Below are positions 11,548 through 23,400 of a DNA stretch of 36,215 nt, piece after piece. The notes under the pieces are model-generated. The model did not search any database. It saw only the letters and a program-made list of their open reading frames with translations, and was not told where the DNA came from. The translations under genes were made by a program, and so were the position numbers. Origin of the DNA: Saccoglossus kowalevskii (taxonomy: Eukaryota > Hemichordata > Enteropneusta > Harrimaniidae); NCBI RefSeq assembly GCF_000003605.2, contig NW_003130360.1, positions 289,552 through 325,766 of the forward strand, read 5' to 3'. Numbering within the stretch: the stretch's first letter is position 1; every line of letters begins with the position of its first letter.

Positions 11548-11880
11548 GTAAGTAACTAAGTAACCTTTCTCTATTTTTCATTATACATGTTTGTGTGTTG
11601 CTCTGGTAGAAATGTGTTGGAAGCAGTAGTACAGGATTACATAATACTGCTGTTTCCTATCTCTGTAATCACAAGTTCTTGATGAATGCCCTTTCCGAAT
11701 CGGTCTGTAGTGGTGTGCGTCACTTTGAAATCGATTACAAAATGGCTCACTACTGAGCTTACGTATATAACCAAACTGTATAAGTAAACATCTTCAAAGC
11801 TGTGTCGTGAATTAATTAAATTTAAGTAAACATTTTGTCATCAACTTGTGTTAGTAATGTTATGTGTATATATTTTCAGA

Positions 11881-14800
11881 ATGTTATTCTGTCTAGCTCT
11901 GATCTCGCTGTTATGCCACGCGAGGGCGCAGTTACCCCCTGCTACCAACTATTTAGGTGTAGGTTATAATCTTGTCCAAGGTAACCCTGAAGGTACTGTA
12001 CACGGTTATTATCATTATTTATGTGGATTTCTTGATCGCCCATCTGTTGTTGTTGTTTTATATATATTTGTGTTTGTGTTTAATTGAAAATTTATTTATT
12101 TATTTAGGTTCACTTTTTTTGAACGGAGGATTAGATCCTGGCTTACTGGGCAACAAACAAATATTTGAGCTTACCTATACACTTGATCCCTTCATTCCCG
12201 ATCAAGCGGAGGTATATTACCCTGGCAACTGCACGGATTCATTCCATAAAGATATATTCTGGGGAACACTCAGTTACCAGAATATATTGAACGAGTTTGT
12301 CGCACGGAACGGTGAGTCAACTCACATCTTTAAATAAAAAAATAAATACAGCATTATCTTTTCGCTGTTATGTGGCTTTGCGATTGAAAATAAAGACTGC
12401 AAGTCTGTCCCATCTCATGTATTCGAGTGGCAATTTTAGTGAAAACCGGAAAAGTTTAATTAATACATTTAAAGGGTGGTGGTGGTATCCGACGACTTAA
12501 GCTAAATCAATTGGTTCATGTATGTTGTTAATATCAGTGTACCTAATACAAAATCCGTCCGTTGTTAATTTTCTTGAGTCACGGTTGTGTATCGTCATAC
12601 CTTTTGTAAAAGTTTTATTCTCACGTAGAAAATTTTTGAAAGGACTAAAAAGAAACTTGTTCTAAGCCTTTCTAGGTTTCTGGTTTGCCTAAAATAAATC
12701 AATGTTTTAAAAGTAGATATCCGCCGGTCTTGGATTTTCGAAACATCTCATAGAGAATACCGGAGATGTGATTTGGCTGTTGATACATATTGCCCTGAGA
12801 GATTTTCCATGTTCTCAGAAAACAACACTTGACTATTGGTAATAATAATGATATTCTAATGATTACACACAGATACGTTGGTATTTTTGGTTGGTTACGA
12901 GTATGTGCAAAGTGACGGTAAGAGGGCGTATTTTCTTTTTTTTACGTCTTTAAGAAAATGACAATTTTGTAATTGGGAGAATTATCAGTTTTGAACTCAG
13001 TGATCACGTGACTGGTTGATCAGTTAGATATAGCAGGCGAAACCAATGTGAGAAACCAATGATGTCGGATGTGTAAATGATTAGATGTAGTGCCATCCTT
13101 TTTATCCCAACATTTGCTCACCATTGCGAGGGTATAACTAAGTAGGTTGTTACGTAACGCAACACATATACGCGTTTATTTCTTAGATGATGGTGATCCA
13201 GTGAAGTAAAGCAGTGTGATAATTGTCCATATTTCTTTACTGTGTAATAATAATAACTGAGTGTCAAAAAACGTTGATGTTTTTATGATTTTGGTGGTTT
13301 TACACAATATTTCTTAAAATATATTCAGAATTATGAGAATTCAGTGTGAATAAGGCCAAACAATACTTATGTTTCATTCAAGTCGAAAACTAAGAGTATC
13401 CTAAATAGCCAAGGTATATGGACTTCATAGTATTCGGAACATGTCAGACAAATACAGATCAACTCGAGGTTCAAAGTCGCCACTTACGGGGACTCTGGGG
13501 ATCAAACAACGGTCCGGAATCCTTAATTTTAGAGGAAACACTTTTTTACTGTTTAAAATGGTAAGTTTTTAATATTTGGGCCTATTAAAAAAAAAAAAAA
13601 AAAACGCGACCCGATATTTAATATTTTTCGGTCGGTCGCTGAGGGCAACAAAACAATTTTTTTTTGCCTAATAAACCATTCCTATGCGCTCCTAGCGACA
13701 AAACACGCTATTCACAGGGCCGACATTGGTTTGATTACAACACAATAAATAGTTGTTTATTTACTCCACATTGCTTACACTTATCTACTTCATTCCGAGG
13801 TCACGCAAGTGCTTTACCGCTAGCAAAGTTGTAATTGATAACACCCGTTTTGTTACCAACTTTTACCAGAGCGGCCTTGACAGTTTGATTTGAATTTTGA
13901 ATTAACTTGAATTTAGAAACAATCACAGCCACATTTGAGCGGGATTCGAGAAGCAACAGGGCCATGTTGTCTGACAGTCACGTGATAACATTTTCTTTGA
14001 ATATTTATTAAGGTTATGTGGAGGTGGATCAATCCTCCAACGTCCAAGGTCACGTGTATTTTGATGAAAGACAGAAGACATACTGCGGTTATGCCAGGTA
14101 CAAAACTGAAGAAGCTGATGCAAAACAATATCCTGTATCAACGGGTTTTGCCGCTGCTGTGTGCGCATTGTCACCGACATATAACGAGGAAGAATATATG
14201 GATTTCATAGACACGTGGGGAACGGTGAGTTTCTCTAAAGGAGTTCTCTATAGATCACCAATAATGTGGTTTATCTGTAGCAGCACTTCTACATGCCACA
14301 GTCGCTGCGCCGCGCCGTGCGTGTCCGTCGTGTTCGGTATATTGGTCCCATGCAACGCATACAACGCGTTGTTGGTTTACGAGCAGCGTGGCGTCTGTGA
14401 CAATTTAACTTGGATGTTGAAACTTAATTTAAAGCGGGGAGTGTGAGAGTGTTGTACATATGCAGTCATGCAGACTATCGATCAAATCTAACTCTTGTGT
14501 TCAGCTTTATGTTATTAGTTAAACATTATTTGTCATTGTATAATTTGCATTACAGCACGTAGTAGTGGAGGTAACGTATGGTTCACGAGTGACAAAAAGA
14601 CATAAAGACGAATGCCCAGATTTTGTTGCCTATGCAGCCGGCGAGGTACGTAGTCTGTCTTGTATTGTTCAAGAAACTAGACCTATATACTATAGTAAAT
14701 ATAACTTGTTAACTTATTTATTTATTCTCTTACCCACAACACCAAGTATGCAATTTCTATTTATGTCCTTTCCTTTACATAAGTGATATGTATAACGAAC

Positions 14801-17800
14801 TTTCAAATTGAAATGTTGTCAGAGAACTGCAATACACACACTTTTTCAGACCACCATATATATTAAATTTACATTTTATAATGCAATTTTTTGTAATTCC
14901 ATCCATGTAGAAATATTTCTTGTAAGGTTACCATAAGTAAAGGTAACAACACGAGACAGAGGGGTGTTCTGGTATCCAGTGGTGTTTGCGACTTATACAC
15001 TGGCTGCTTCATTTCAAAGTCGTGCGCAAGGTCAACATAACCCCCCCCCCAACAACAACAACAACTACTGTAAAATACTTTATATTAGCTGAAATTTTGA
15101 GTGTTTCGTATGAAATTTATTTTCACTGATTTTTAACAAGTTTAATGTAAAATATAGGAAAAAGGGTATATTCGCTAGATTTTATTTCCACTAAATAATT
15201 CCTAGAGTGAAAATAGCGAAAATTAATTCCAAGCGGCGAAAATAAAGTATTTTACAGTAATTCTCTTAATTTGAACTTTTGTTGACGTGACGCCTGTTTT
15301 AAGACATACGAATTTCGAATGAGTGTCAGTGTCTGTCATTATATGTTTATATGAAAAACGGTTATCTTATATGTTAGGGTACGAGAAGAATAACAGTGTT
15401 TTCTTTGTTGTACAACAGTTTTATATACTGTAAACTATAATTGTGATGTTAGGTAATACAGCAAGCCAGACAACCGAACCATTACTACTAGCAAACTGCT
15501 AAAATGATAGGCAAAATGCTATCTGTCATTCACTATTCGTTTCTATCCCTCATGCCACTTTCGTTAGTGTTAAGAGCCGTGTTTATTTATGCTGCTTAAT
15601 ATATTCTCCGCCAGAGTCCCAGCAGTATACAACAAGGTGGTCCATACCTGTCATGGCCGGAATCACTCATTGTTGATATGCATGATTTCGTCGCCAATTC
15701 TGACAGCACAACTGAATTTGGATCTGAGAAAGGAGTGTTTGAAACCGGTGGCGGTGATGCCCTCACCGAGCCAATTGGCTTAGTATTGATCACGGTGGCT
15801 GAGGCCGCTGATCTGACTTATTGGAGGAGATTTTGCAACTACGTGGTCGACGGGTTTTGTGAACTGGAAGATTTAGTAGATATGCCAAATCGACGAGCAT
15901 TCATCGAAACCGCTCTCCAGAATTATGCGAATTATAAAGGATTGGAGTCATCATCAAGTAAGTAAAAGGTCTAGGGAGCTCACAGGTATAACAATCACAG
16001 ACCTAGGGAGCGCACCGGTATAACAATCACAGTCACAGGGAGCGCACAAGTATAATAATCAAAGACCTAGAGAGTGCATTGGTATAACAATCACAGGCCT
16101 AGGGAGCGCATTGGTATAACAATCACCTAGGGACAGGTCCGGATAAACCATCATATGTCTATACGTTACGGTAGCCACCCCATTACAAATCTTGGGAGAT
16201 TTTCCGTCCCCAAATCTGTTCCATCTGTAACCAAGTGGGCAGCAAGGACCCAGTTTAATAGTAGAATACATGCAGCTCGATTAATTCCTTGTCCAGGGTT
16301 TAAGGACCAAGTTTTAATGTCATCGCACTGATTCAGATTTAGAACGGTGATGTAATTACACGAGTACAACGTAACATCATTAACATCAATTTTCATTACT
16401 GACTGACTATTCACAAACAACATGTTCAAATTTAACATGTTGTTCGTTTAAAGTCGACAAGTTATTCTTATTAGGAAAATCATTACTTTATGAAATATTT
16501 GCAGAATACAATTTCGTCAAATGTATGAATTGTATGTGATCTGATCCTATAATTGTAAGCCCGCTGAATTTTAAGCATTTTAAAAATAATAAGTTGATGG
16601 TTATTAGAATATTGCAAGGTGAATTAAAGTGACACGTTATGCTATGCAATATAACAATAGCGCCAAATTCGGTATAAAGTCGGTTGAAAACAAAAACCTA
16701 AGTCTAATCTATTCCCCCAAAATGTTAAAATTTATAAGTATAAAAAAGGTGTCTATGCGATCGAATTTAAACTTGTTTCACGAGATGAAGAGTAATTTCA
16801 TACTAGACCGAGTTAGTTATTGGCACTTGTACGTTGATGTAGATATACATGCAATCTGACAAACACACAAACATGTCGTTGTATTTAGATCCAATTGTAC
16901 AGACCCCGCTGACATGGCCTGAAGGCTCGTACGGAATACCGGATACCACCTCGGATTGCCCGTTAGCACCAGATTTTGTATGGGAGACTGGTGCTCGATT
17001 TCAAGATACAGAAAACTCTGGCACAGGAAATGATTGGAGCACACCGTACAACTTGAAAGGACCGTATTTCCAAAATGACATGCAACAGAATTTCTGCATG
17101 AAAACACTGGCCACTTCGACACAGTATGACTGGAGCTGGGGCGAAGGTGAATACTGCATATACAGGAAAGGTGTCTGCCCAGCAAGTAAGTAACACACTA
17201 TCATACGATGAGGGAAAAGAGGGTCCTGGCCGTACATCAGATTATACTTGTACCCGATATATTACAACAGTTCAGAGTTATAAAGCAGAGTACTATTTTT
17301 TTGTTATATCTACATGTTATGTAATACAAATTCTGTGAATATTAACTATCTGTATTTTCTCAAGGCAATCGCATAACCTGAGGGGTTAGGACTGCTGGTA
17401 ACTAGTTTAAGAAATAGACACAGGAGGAAGGATCGACCAATCACACATGTTTGAAAGTGAAAAAAGACCAATGAAATCAAATTTAGTTTATGAAAAATAA
17501 CCATATTAGTGATTATTAGTTCCTCTTTTAACTATTAACTAAACCGATATGAGTAGAATAAATAAAATAAAACTAACACCTTTGACTCAATTTTCCGAGG
17601 TTGGAAGATTGGATATGGTGAATTTGACTTTAGTTGGAATTAGGTTATCATTTCAGAGTATATAGTAGTATCCAATACCACACACCTACATTTCCTTTCC
17701 AAGATATTTTTTTAATTTAATTGAGTTTAATTTAGTATATATTGTTTAGATTGAGTTGTTTTAAATCGGGAGGGTCGTCACCTGCGCACGCGTGGGAATT

Positions 17801-18328
17801 GAGTCCCAAGCGACGATAACAACACACGCTAAAAACGCAAAAGCTCATGGGTGGACGTCTGTTTGTAAACAATGACACGATTTGGTCATCTGACGCATGC
17901 GCATGTGACGACTTTTCCGCTTTAAGTGATTTGTTATTGTTGATATGCATTAGCTGACGACAATTTACTTGATCTTCACAGATTTTTTTGGAGGTTATGT
18001 GTCATGGGACGACGAAGATGACACGCCACAGAATAACAACCTAACGGGTACCTTGCCTGATGGTGTCTATGACCGAAACACATTGATCTACTTTTGTTGC
18101 CGAGAAGACGGCAGCGCGAACAGACCGATATATCTGCCAACTGACCAGCCATTTGCGTTAATAAAACGTACCGCGTCCTGTCAACAAGTTGCCAACATGA
18201 CATACTCCGAGGAGTGGTTTAAATGGGACAATGAGGACACTTTTAACGAGGATGAGGTCTTTGGATTTGGCCCATATAACACTGGTGGCGTTTCAGAACA
18301 CCAGCTGCACTACTGTGTGTATTTCTAA
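11881..18328 (+). CDS. Gene C: secreted MACPF-ApeC (apextrin/perforin-like) protein, 549 aa, 8 coding exons
   Basis: Coding exons are 11881-11992, 12108-12311, 12873-12917, 14013-14224, 14556-14645, 15615-15957, 16889-17185 and 17982-18328. They join into one frame with intron phases 1,1,1,0,0,1,1, as in gene B. Residues 1-16 (MLFCLALISLLCHARA) are a signal peptide. MACPF runs from about 22 to 335, with YMDFIDTWGTH at 182-192 and a sequon NCT at 78-80. ApeC is about 336-549 with the same eight cysteines (SDCP, NFC, EYC, GVCP, FCC, ASCQQ, LHYC). It differs from B by one extra residue in the 45-nt exon, two in the GG loop near residue 250, and a shorter C-terminal loop. Much of the sequence is identical in B (for example GGLDPGLLG, KQIFELTY and DQAEVYY), so the two arose by tandem duplication. 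Every intron except the second is longer than in B, and some hold repeats. The role is inferred as for gene B. An in-frame ATG at 11857 lies in the 5' UTR intron. Confidence 0.9.
13587..13639. repeat. A18 tract followed by GC-rich stem-loop in gene C intron 4
   Basis: Eighteen As (13587-13604) are followed by GCGACC (13606-13611), whose complement GGTCGC lies at 13634-13639. The abrupt change of composition suggests part of a dispersed element inside the 1095-bp intron. No target-site duplication could be fixed by eye. Confidence 0.5.
15041..15066. repeat. C10 run plus AAC triplet run in gene C intron 6
   Basis: Ten Cs at 15041-15050 are followed by about five AAC triplets, directly abutting the MITE that starts at 15068. 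Confidence 0.9.
15066..15259. mobile_element. 190-bp MITE with 16-bp terminal inverted repeats and TA duplication, in gene C intron 6
   Basis: CTGTAAAATACTTTAT at 15068-15083 is exactly complementary to the end of the element at 15242-15257. The homology continues imperfectly inward, with GAAATTTT on the left against its counterpart AAAATTAATTCC region on the right. Both ends are flanked by TA (15066-15067 and 15258-15259), the target-site duplication of Tc1/mariner-type and related transposases. The element has no coding capacity, so it is non-autonomous. Gene B lacks it at the equivalent intron, so it inserted after the duplication or was lost from B. Confidence 0.8.
15969..16128. repeat. 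32-bp minisatellite, 5 copies, in gene C intron 7
   Basis: The core AGGGAGCGCAC...GGTATAACAATCAC recurs with starts at 15973, 16005, 16037, 16069 and 16101, a strict 32-bp period, and a partial sixth copy follows. The array begins about ten bases inside the intron after the donor at 15958. Copies differ by a few substitutions each. Confidence 0.9.
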
Positions 18329-18496
18329 ACAACGCTACGTTTACTCCTAGCGTGGTCAAATATTTGTATTGCTTACATACGTATTTTGTGCGTGCATAAA
18401 GACAACTCAACCCGATCGAATTACTGTAGTTTGTAATTGATATTATCCATGATGTCCTCACAAACATGAATGGTGTGAAAATCAATCAATCAGCCA

Positions 18497-18502
18497 AATA
18501 AA
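18497..18502 (+). promoter_or_regulatory. Candidate polyadenylation signal of gene C
   Basis: AATAAA lies 169 bp after the gene C stop codon. Confidence 0.5.
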
Positions 18503-20848
18503 ACAAATAATTATTCCAACTTTTCGTGGGTTAATGGTAAATTGAAGCCATTTTATTTTGTATTACTCTAAAGATAAAAACTAGTATGTGTATCAAAATT
18601 TGCCACCATGAGCAACAACAGTACTAGTATATAATCTAAATCATTTAGTTGGCGTCCCAATGAACATATCTTTGATTTGTGAAGAAACAGTAAACACAAT
18701 TATTTCACACCATAGTAAGCGAAAACACTAAACCGTACACTTCCAAATATTGTTCTATTGGCTTAATATTAAAGATGTCTATGTAAAGTTTGTATAGTAT
18801 AAATTATACTAGTATACAACGGAACATGAAATCTGGGAATGTTACAAAATCACACACCTGGGTTCAATATCAACAAATTCAAGATAAAATGTCCATGCCT
18901 ATAATGATTCTGTGACGTCAAATTGACGTACTAGTATTTAGTTAAACCAATCCATAGCTGTATTTGGTTGTATAATCGTTTGTCATTTAGACTTAGTAAA
19001 ATATCTGAAAAAATATACTAGTAGTCTTCATTGACGGACAGCTACAGACCAAAACGATATCAACGCTTTTAACGGGCTCCGTAGACCATTGGAGTCTCGG
19101 AAGCGTTTTGTCACTAGAGGGCGTTATCGATGTGAGAAAGATGTATAATATGGCATCACACATTCATTAGGAAGTATTTCAAAACGAAAATTCAACGAAA
19201 TTTTAGGTGGTAGTGTACTTTGTGACTCACCCTTATACCTCATTAACTACAGCATATGATCTAATTTTTTTCTCAGACTCATATCTAGATAATGCCCTGC
19301 CCACCGACACAATCACAATATTTCCCGCCTACATCTAGATACAAAATTAGTTAACAGTTCGGCACTGTTGTTAAGAAGCAGTTCGACAACACATTTCGCT
19401 GCTGTTTTTAGAAGCAACGCAGTTGTGGTTCTGGTTGACGAATGGTCAGTGGCTGCCAGTCAGAGTTGACATTGTTTGTAATTTTATATCAAATTGAGCC
19501 AGTTTATAGCATCCTCCATTCCACGCATGTACGCGCATGGTGCAACACAGTCTATCCCATTGAATACACAAATCGCACAACAGGTTTAGAACTTATACAA
19601 TAGTGCAATGATAGATCGCCAGTTATCCATGGTGAGCTTTGTGTCAGTTGGAATGATTGACACAACTCATACCAATAACTTAACCATTTACTCAGGATTA
19701 AGAAAAATAAGCAAGGACATCATTCCCTCAATAAAGTGGCAAATATTGGTTCATAATGACGCCCCCCAAACCAAGCTGAACCCCTTGTATGTCATCAAAT
19801 TTTGCCTCTCAAAATGCAGGAAATTGCATCTCAGAGGGTCTAGATTGTAAAGTCTTCCCCATGTCGCAGCCTTTGCTAAACAAGTGACTTTTCAAATGTG
19901 TATCGTTTGCAATACAATATATTAACAGCCCCATGCTTTCTGGATTATATTAGCATACACAACACGTTCTTGACTGACTATATTATTTTTATTTCTGCAT
20001 TAGTGAACATACTTACCTCGAAGAATGCGGGGACTATGAAATATACTAGATTTGAAATATACAGTAAGCCCCCTCCCAGATAACCCAAACATCCTTTATT
20101 ACCTTGTTATTTCCACCTGAACCCATCTGTGCATTCTTTTCTTTTAGGGGTACTCGGACTCGGACATTACCCTGGAGTAAGTAAAAGTACTACCCAGTCT
20201 ATAGTATCCAGTGTCATTAAAACCAGGACTAACAATTTAAGTAGACATGGATTATTTTAGACTGTGGTAGTTAGAGGATCCCTAGAACATATAGTTCAAG
20301 GAAACTTCCCACTAAGTGGAATTGTGTATAGATGTAGATCCCTAGACTTTGTCAAGATTTGTCAATGCAAATAACACTGTGAAAGTATCCCATAGTTTAC
20401 CGTGGGTATGTAATCTGATCGACGAACACGTCGTGCTAACTGTACCATGGCACTGTCACACATGTGTTGTGGAATACATAAGAAATGGTTATCAGGTAGA
20501 CATTAATCAAGAATATTATTTTAATTTATTATGAAACACCGCAAGAAATTATTTTCGGCATTGAAAACAACCTGTCTATTGTGGTTATTACAAGTCTGTA
20601 CACGCTTCCTACCGTAATAATACCAGACGTTAAAAGATAAATTAAAATGCATTATGTAAGCAGTCTCAATTGCGACACGAACAAGTTACATGTACTACTA
20701 ATAATAGTAAGATAGTGAGGTAAATGCAATCACCCTTTTAATTAGGAAACTAATATAGTGCAATTTCTATGTATATTGACATATAATACAATTTCTAAAT
20801 TGTTAATTTGTGCGATGATCATGAGTATATAATTGTTCATATGACCTC
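18503..20848. other. Spacer between gene C and the tandem array, no gene seen
   Basis: This is 2.3 kb of AT-rich DNA with no convincing frame. It contains the second copy of the dispersed repeat (19774-19850). A 29-nt exon-like piece with good splice sites at 20148-20176 could not be tied to any gene. Confidence 0.55.
19774..19850 (+). repeat. Dispersed repeat copy 2, diverged
   Basis: It matches the 5' part of the repeat at 8697: GCTGAACCCCTTGTATG, CAAATTTTGCCTCTCA, GCAGGAAATTGC, TCAGAGGGTCTAGAT. The GC-rich second part seen in copy 1 is missing here, so this copy is truncated or more decayed. Confidence 0.6.
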
Positions 20849-21221
20849 CTTTATATGTATAGTTGTCAACTAACTGGCCATTGTAAATGAGTAAAGATTA
20901 AAGGAAAAATTAAACCTATATTTAAATATGTTACACACTGCCATTTCTACTGGAACACAAATATAGAGATTATTTAGAGACGTTAGAGTTACTGTATTCT
21001 ATATCACATCCTAAGGGAAGCACCGGAAACTGTAAGTGAGTGAGATATTTCATTCATTTACATCGTGTAATAATTACTGTTCAATATCTACTATATAACA
21101 GTTATTATACCACAGTCTGAGTTATATTACTGATACATTCCTGATACCATATACAGCTATTTTAGATATTTATTTATATTATACCATACTGGTTTATTTC
21201 CCAATGTGTTGTTGTGAATTG

Positions 21222-21271
21222 NNNNNNNNNNNNNNNNNNNNNNNNNNNNNNNNNNNNNNNNNNNNNNNNNN
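21222..21271. other. Assembly gap of 50 N inside array unit 1
   Basis: Fifty Ns replace what in the colinear part of unit 4 is 188 bp (25069-25256). A round 50 is probably an arbitrary gap size. Whole units could be missing here. Confidence 0.95.
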
Positions 21272-21778
21272 ACTTAAATTAACATTCATTAAATCAAATA
21301 GAATACCGCACTAAAATTGAATTTTTAACAACAGCATAATATTGACAGACAAACTGAAGGATTTGCATTCTAAATCAAACTCCTTACAGCGTGCTATTTT
21401 CATTTTTTGTCTTGGGTTACAACAGGTACATGCATGCGTTGCGGATAATGATCATGTCAACAGATCTTGTTGATAGTGATTACACACAATCAGTGATGAC
21501 ACTGAGCAGTGATTAATCAAAACTAATTATTATTTAACAAAGCATAATGTGGGTAAAAATGTTTTACCATTAACACTCCAATACACAGTATTTTAATATT
21601 TCTAATCACAATCAGCAGTGTATGCTAGTATAGCATTTTATAAAAGACTAAACAAATACTTTAATCATTATTAAAAACTATTTCATTTTTAAAATCTTAC
21701 TTAACAAAATTGGAAAATAATGTAAGAAACAACGGCGTTTCAGGTTTACAACTATGGACGATATCCAGATTTCTCTGT

Positions 21779-22072
21779 CTAGTGTTGATATTGTGATTGA
21801 TATAGTTTAATTTGTACATAAGCATAGATTCTGATGTTTTCCATGGATAAGGTCATACAGTTAGAGAGGAGGAATTGTTGGAGCTTAACGATGTCAAGGA
21901 TTTTGAGTTGTTTAAAAATCGGTGCAGATGACGCGGCGAAATCGGAGAATGTTAGAATTCTGGCGATCGTTTTCTGTGTACATTCTGTGTAGTAATACTT
22001 TTCAAATTTGAATAATATGTATACAAAAAGTAAAAGAGTGCGCCTAGGGACAAAGCGCCACAATCCTAGCAA
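21779..22072 (-). mobile_element. Fossil C-terminal end of a non-LTR retrotransposon polymerase (unit 1 copy)
   Basis: Read on the minus strand, a 97-codon frame contains QKTIARILTFSDF followed by APIFKQLKILDIVKLQ. This fits, from memory of the family, the segment downstream of the reverse transcriptase in CR1/L2-type LINEs (QKxxxRIITFS...PLFKxLxILxIxxLxxLQ). The frame opens with TTG rather than ATG and nothing upstream continues the polymerase, so it is a 5'-truncated relic amplified with the array. The RT catalytic motifs are not present. Copies: units 1, 4, 5, 6 and 9; shortened in units 2, 3, 7 and 8; broken in unit 10. Confidence 0.55.
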
Positions 22073-22110
22073 AATACAGCGCTTTCTCCTCAGTAACTTG
22101 TTAATTTTGG

Positions 22111-23400
22111 CTTTATATGTATAGTTGTCAACTAACAGGCCATTGTAAAGGAGTAAAGATGAAAGGAAAAATTAAACCTGTATTTAAATATGTTACACAC
22201 TGCCATTTCTACTGGTACACAAATATAGAGATTATTTAGTGACGTTACAGTTACTGTATTCTATATCACATCCTAAGGGAAGCACTGGAAACAAATTCAT
22301 CTGTAAGTGAGATATTTCATTCATTTACATCGTGTAATAATTAATGTTCAATATCTACTATATAACAGTTATTATACCACAGTCTGAGTTATATTACTGA
22401 TACATTCCTGATACCATATACAGCTATTTTAGATATTTATTTATATTATACCATACTGGTTTATTTCCCAATGTGTTTTTGTGAATTGTTACCATCCAAG
22501 TTTCTGAAATGAGCGTATTTGTGAATAATAAGAACTTGACTTGATTGTATAAAATACTAACGCAATAGTACAATGGAAATATAATAGTTTTTGTACAACA
22601 CATATGCAATGTGATATGCTTCCTACATTAGTCATTGTGGTTTGCATAGATGTCCGCCATTTTAAAAATCTACCTTACAAAAAATTAACATTCATTAAAT
22701 CAAATAGAATACCGCACTAAAATTGAATTTTTTAACAACAGTATAATATTGACAGACAAACTGAAGGATTTGCATTCTAAATCAAACTCCTTACAGCGTG
22801 TTATTTTCATTTTTTGTCTTGGGTTACAACAGGTACATGCATGCGTTGCGGAGATTGATCATGTCAACAGATCTTGTTGATAGTGATTACACACAATCAG
22901 TGATGACACTGAGCAGTGATTAATCAAAACTAATTATTATTTAACAAAGCATAATGTGGGTAAAAATGTTTTACCATTAACACTCCAATACACAGTATTT
23001 TAATATTTCTAATCACAATCAGCAGTGTATGCTAGTATAGCATTTTATAAAAGACTAAACAAATACTTTAATCATTATTAAAAACTATTTCATTTTTAAA
23101 ATCTTACTTAACAAAATTGGAAAATAATGTAAGAAACAACAGCGTTTCAGGTTTACAACTATGGACGATATCCAGATTTCTCTGTCTAGTGTTGATATTG
23201 TGATTGATATAGTTTAATTTGTACATAAGCATATATTCTGGTGTTTTCCATGGATAAGGTCATACAGTTAGATTCTGTGTAGTAATACTTTTCAAATTTG
23301 AATAATATGTATACAAAAAGTAAGAGAGTGCGCCTAGGGACAAAGCGCCACAACCCTAGCAAAATACAGCGTTTTCTCCTCAGTAACTTGTTAATTTTGG
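22111..23400. repeat. Array unit 2 (short)
   Basis: 1290 bp, lacking the 117-bp block, with the junction at CAGTTAGA|TTCTGTG. Its partner in the second block is unit 7 (offset 6801). It carries TAACAGG/AAAGGAG at the left, the variant that follows a long unit. Confidence 0.9.

Larger units (their letters stand above)
20849..22110. repeat. Array unit 1 (long, with assembly gap)
   Basis: The left part carries a variant set shared only with unit 8 (CTGGAACAC, TTTAGAGACGTTAGAG, ACCGGAAACTGTAAG). The right part, after the N gap, resembles units 4, 6 and 9 (ACTTAA after the gap; AACGGCG). Restoring the gap to about 188 bp gives a length of 1400 bp. Confidence 0.85.

Noticed and set aside
13466-13500. 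GGTTCAAAGTC, like a tRNA B box, in gene C intron 4
   Set aside because: There is no matching A box or cloverleaf around it. It could be a SINE trace but cannot be supported.
14278-14410. GC-rich block in gene C intron 5 with CACAG...CTGTG near its ends
   Set aside because: The inverted similarity is too imperfect to call a transposon by eye, and no target-site duplication is seen.
20007-20020. ATACTTACCTCG, which resembles the 5' end of U1 snRNA or a minus-strand splice donor
   Set aside because: The sequence after it does not follow U1, and I see no coding exon on the minus strand ending there.
20148-20176. Exon-like 29-nt piece with a pyrimidine-rich acceptor and a GTAAGT donor
   Set aside because: No partner exon, no recognisable peptide and no gene on either side to which it belongs. 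Good splice sites arise by chance in this much AT-rich DNA.
22424-22609. 61-codon minus-strand frame repeated in most array units
   Set aside because: It opens with TTG, lies in AT-rich repeat DNA, has no family resemblance, and its conservation simply follows the near identity of the units.
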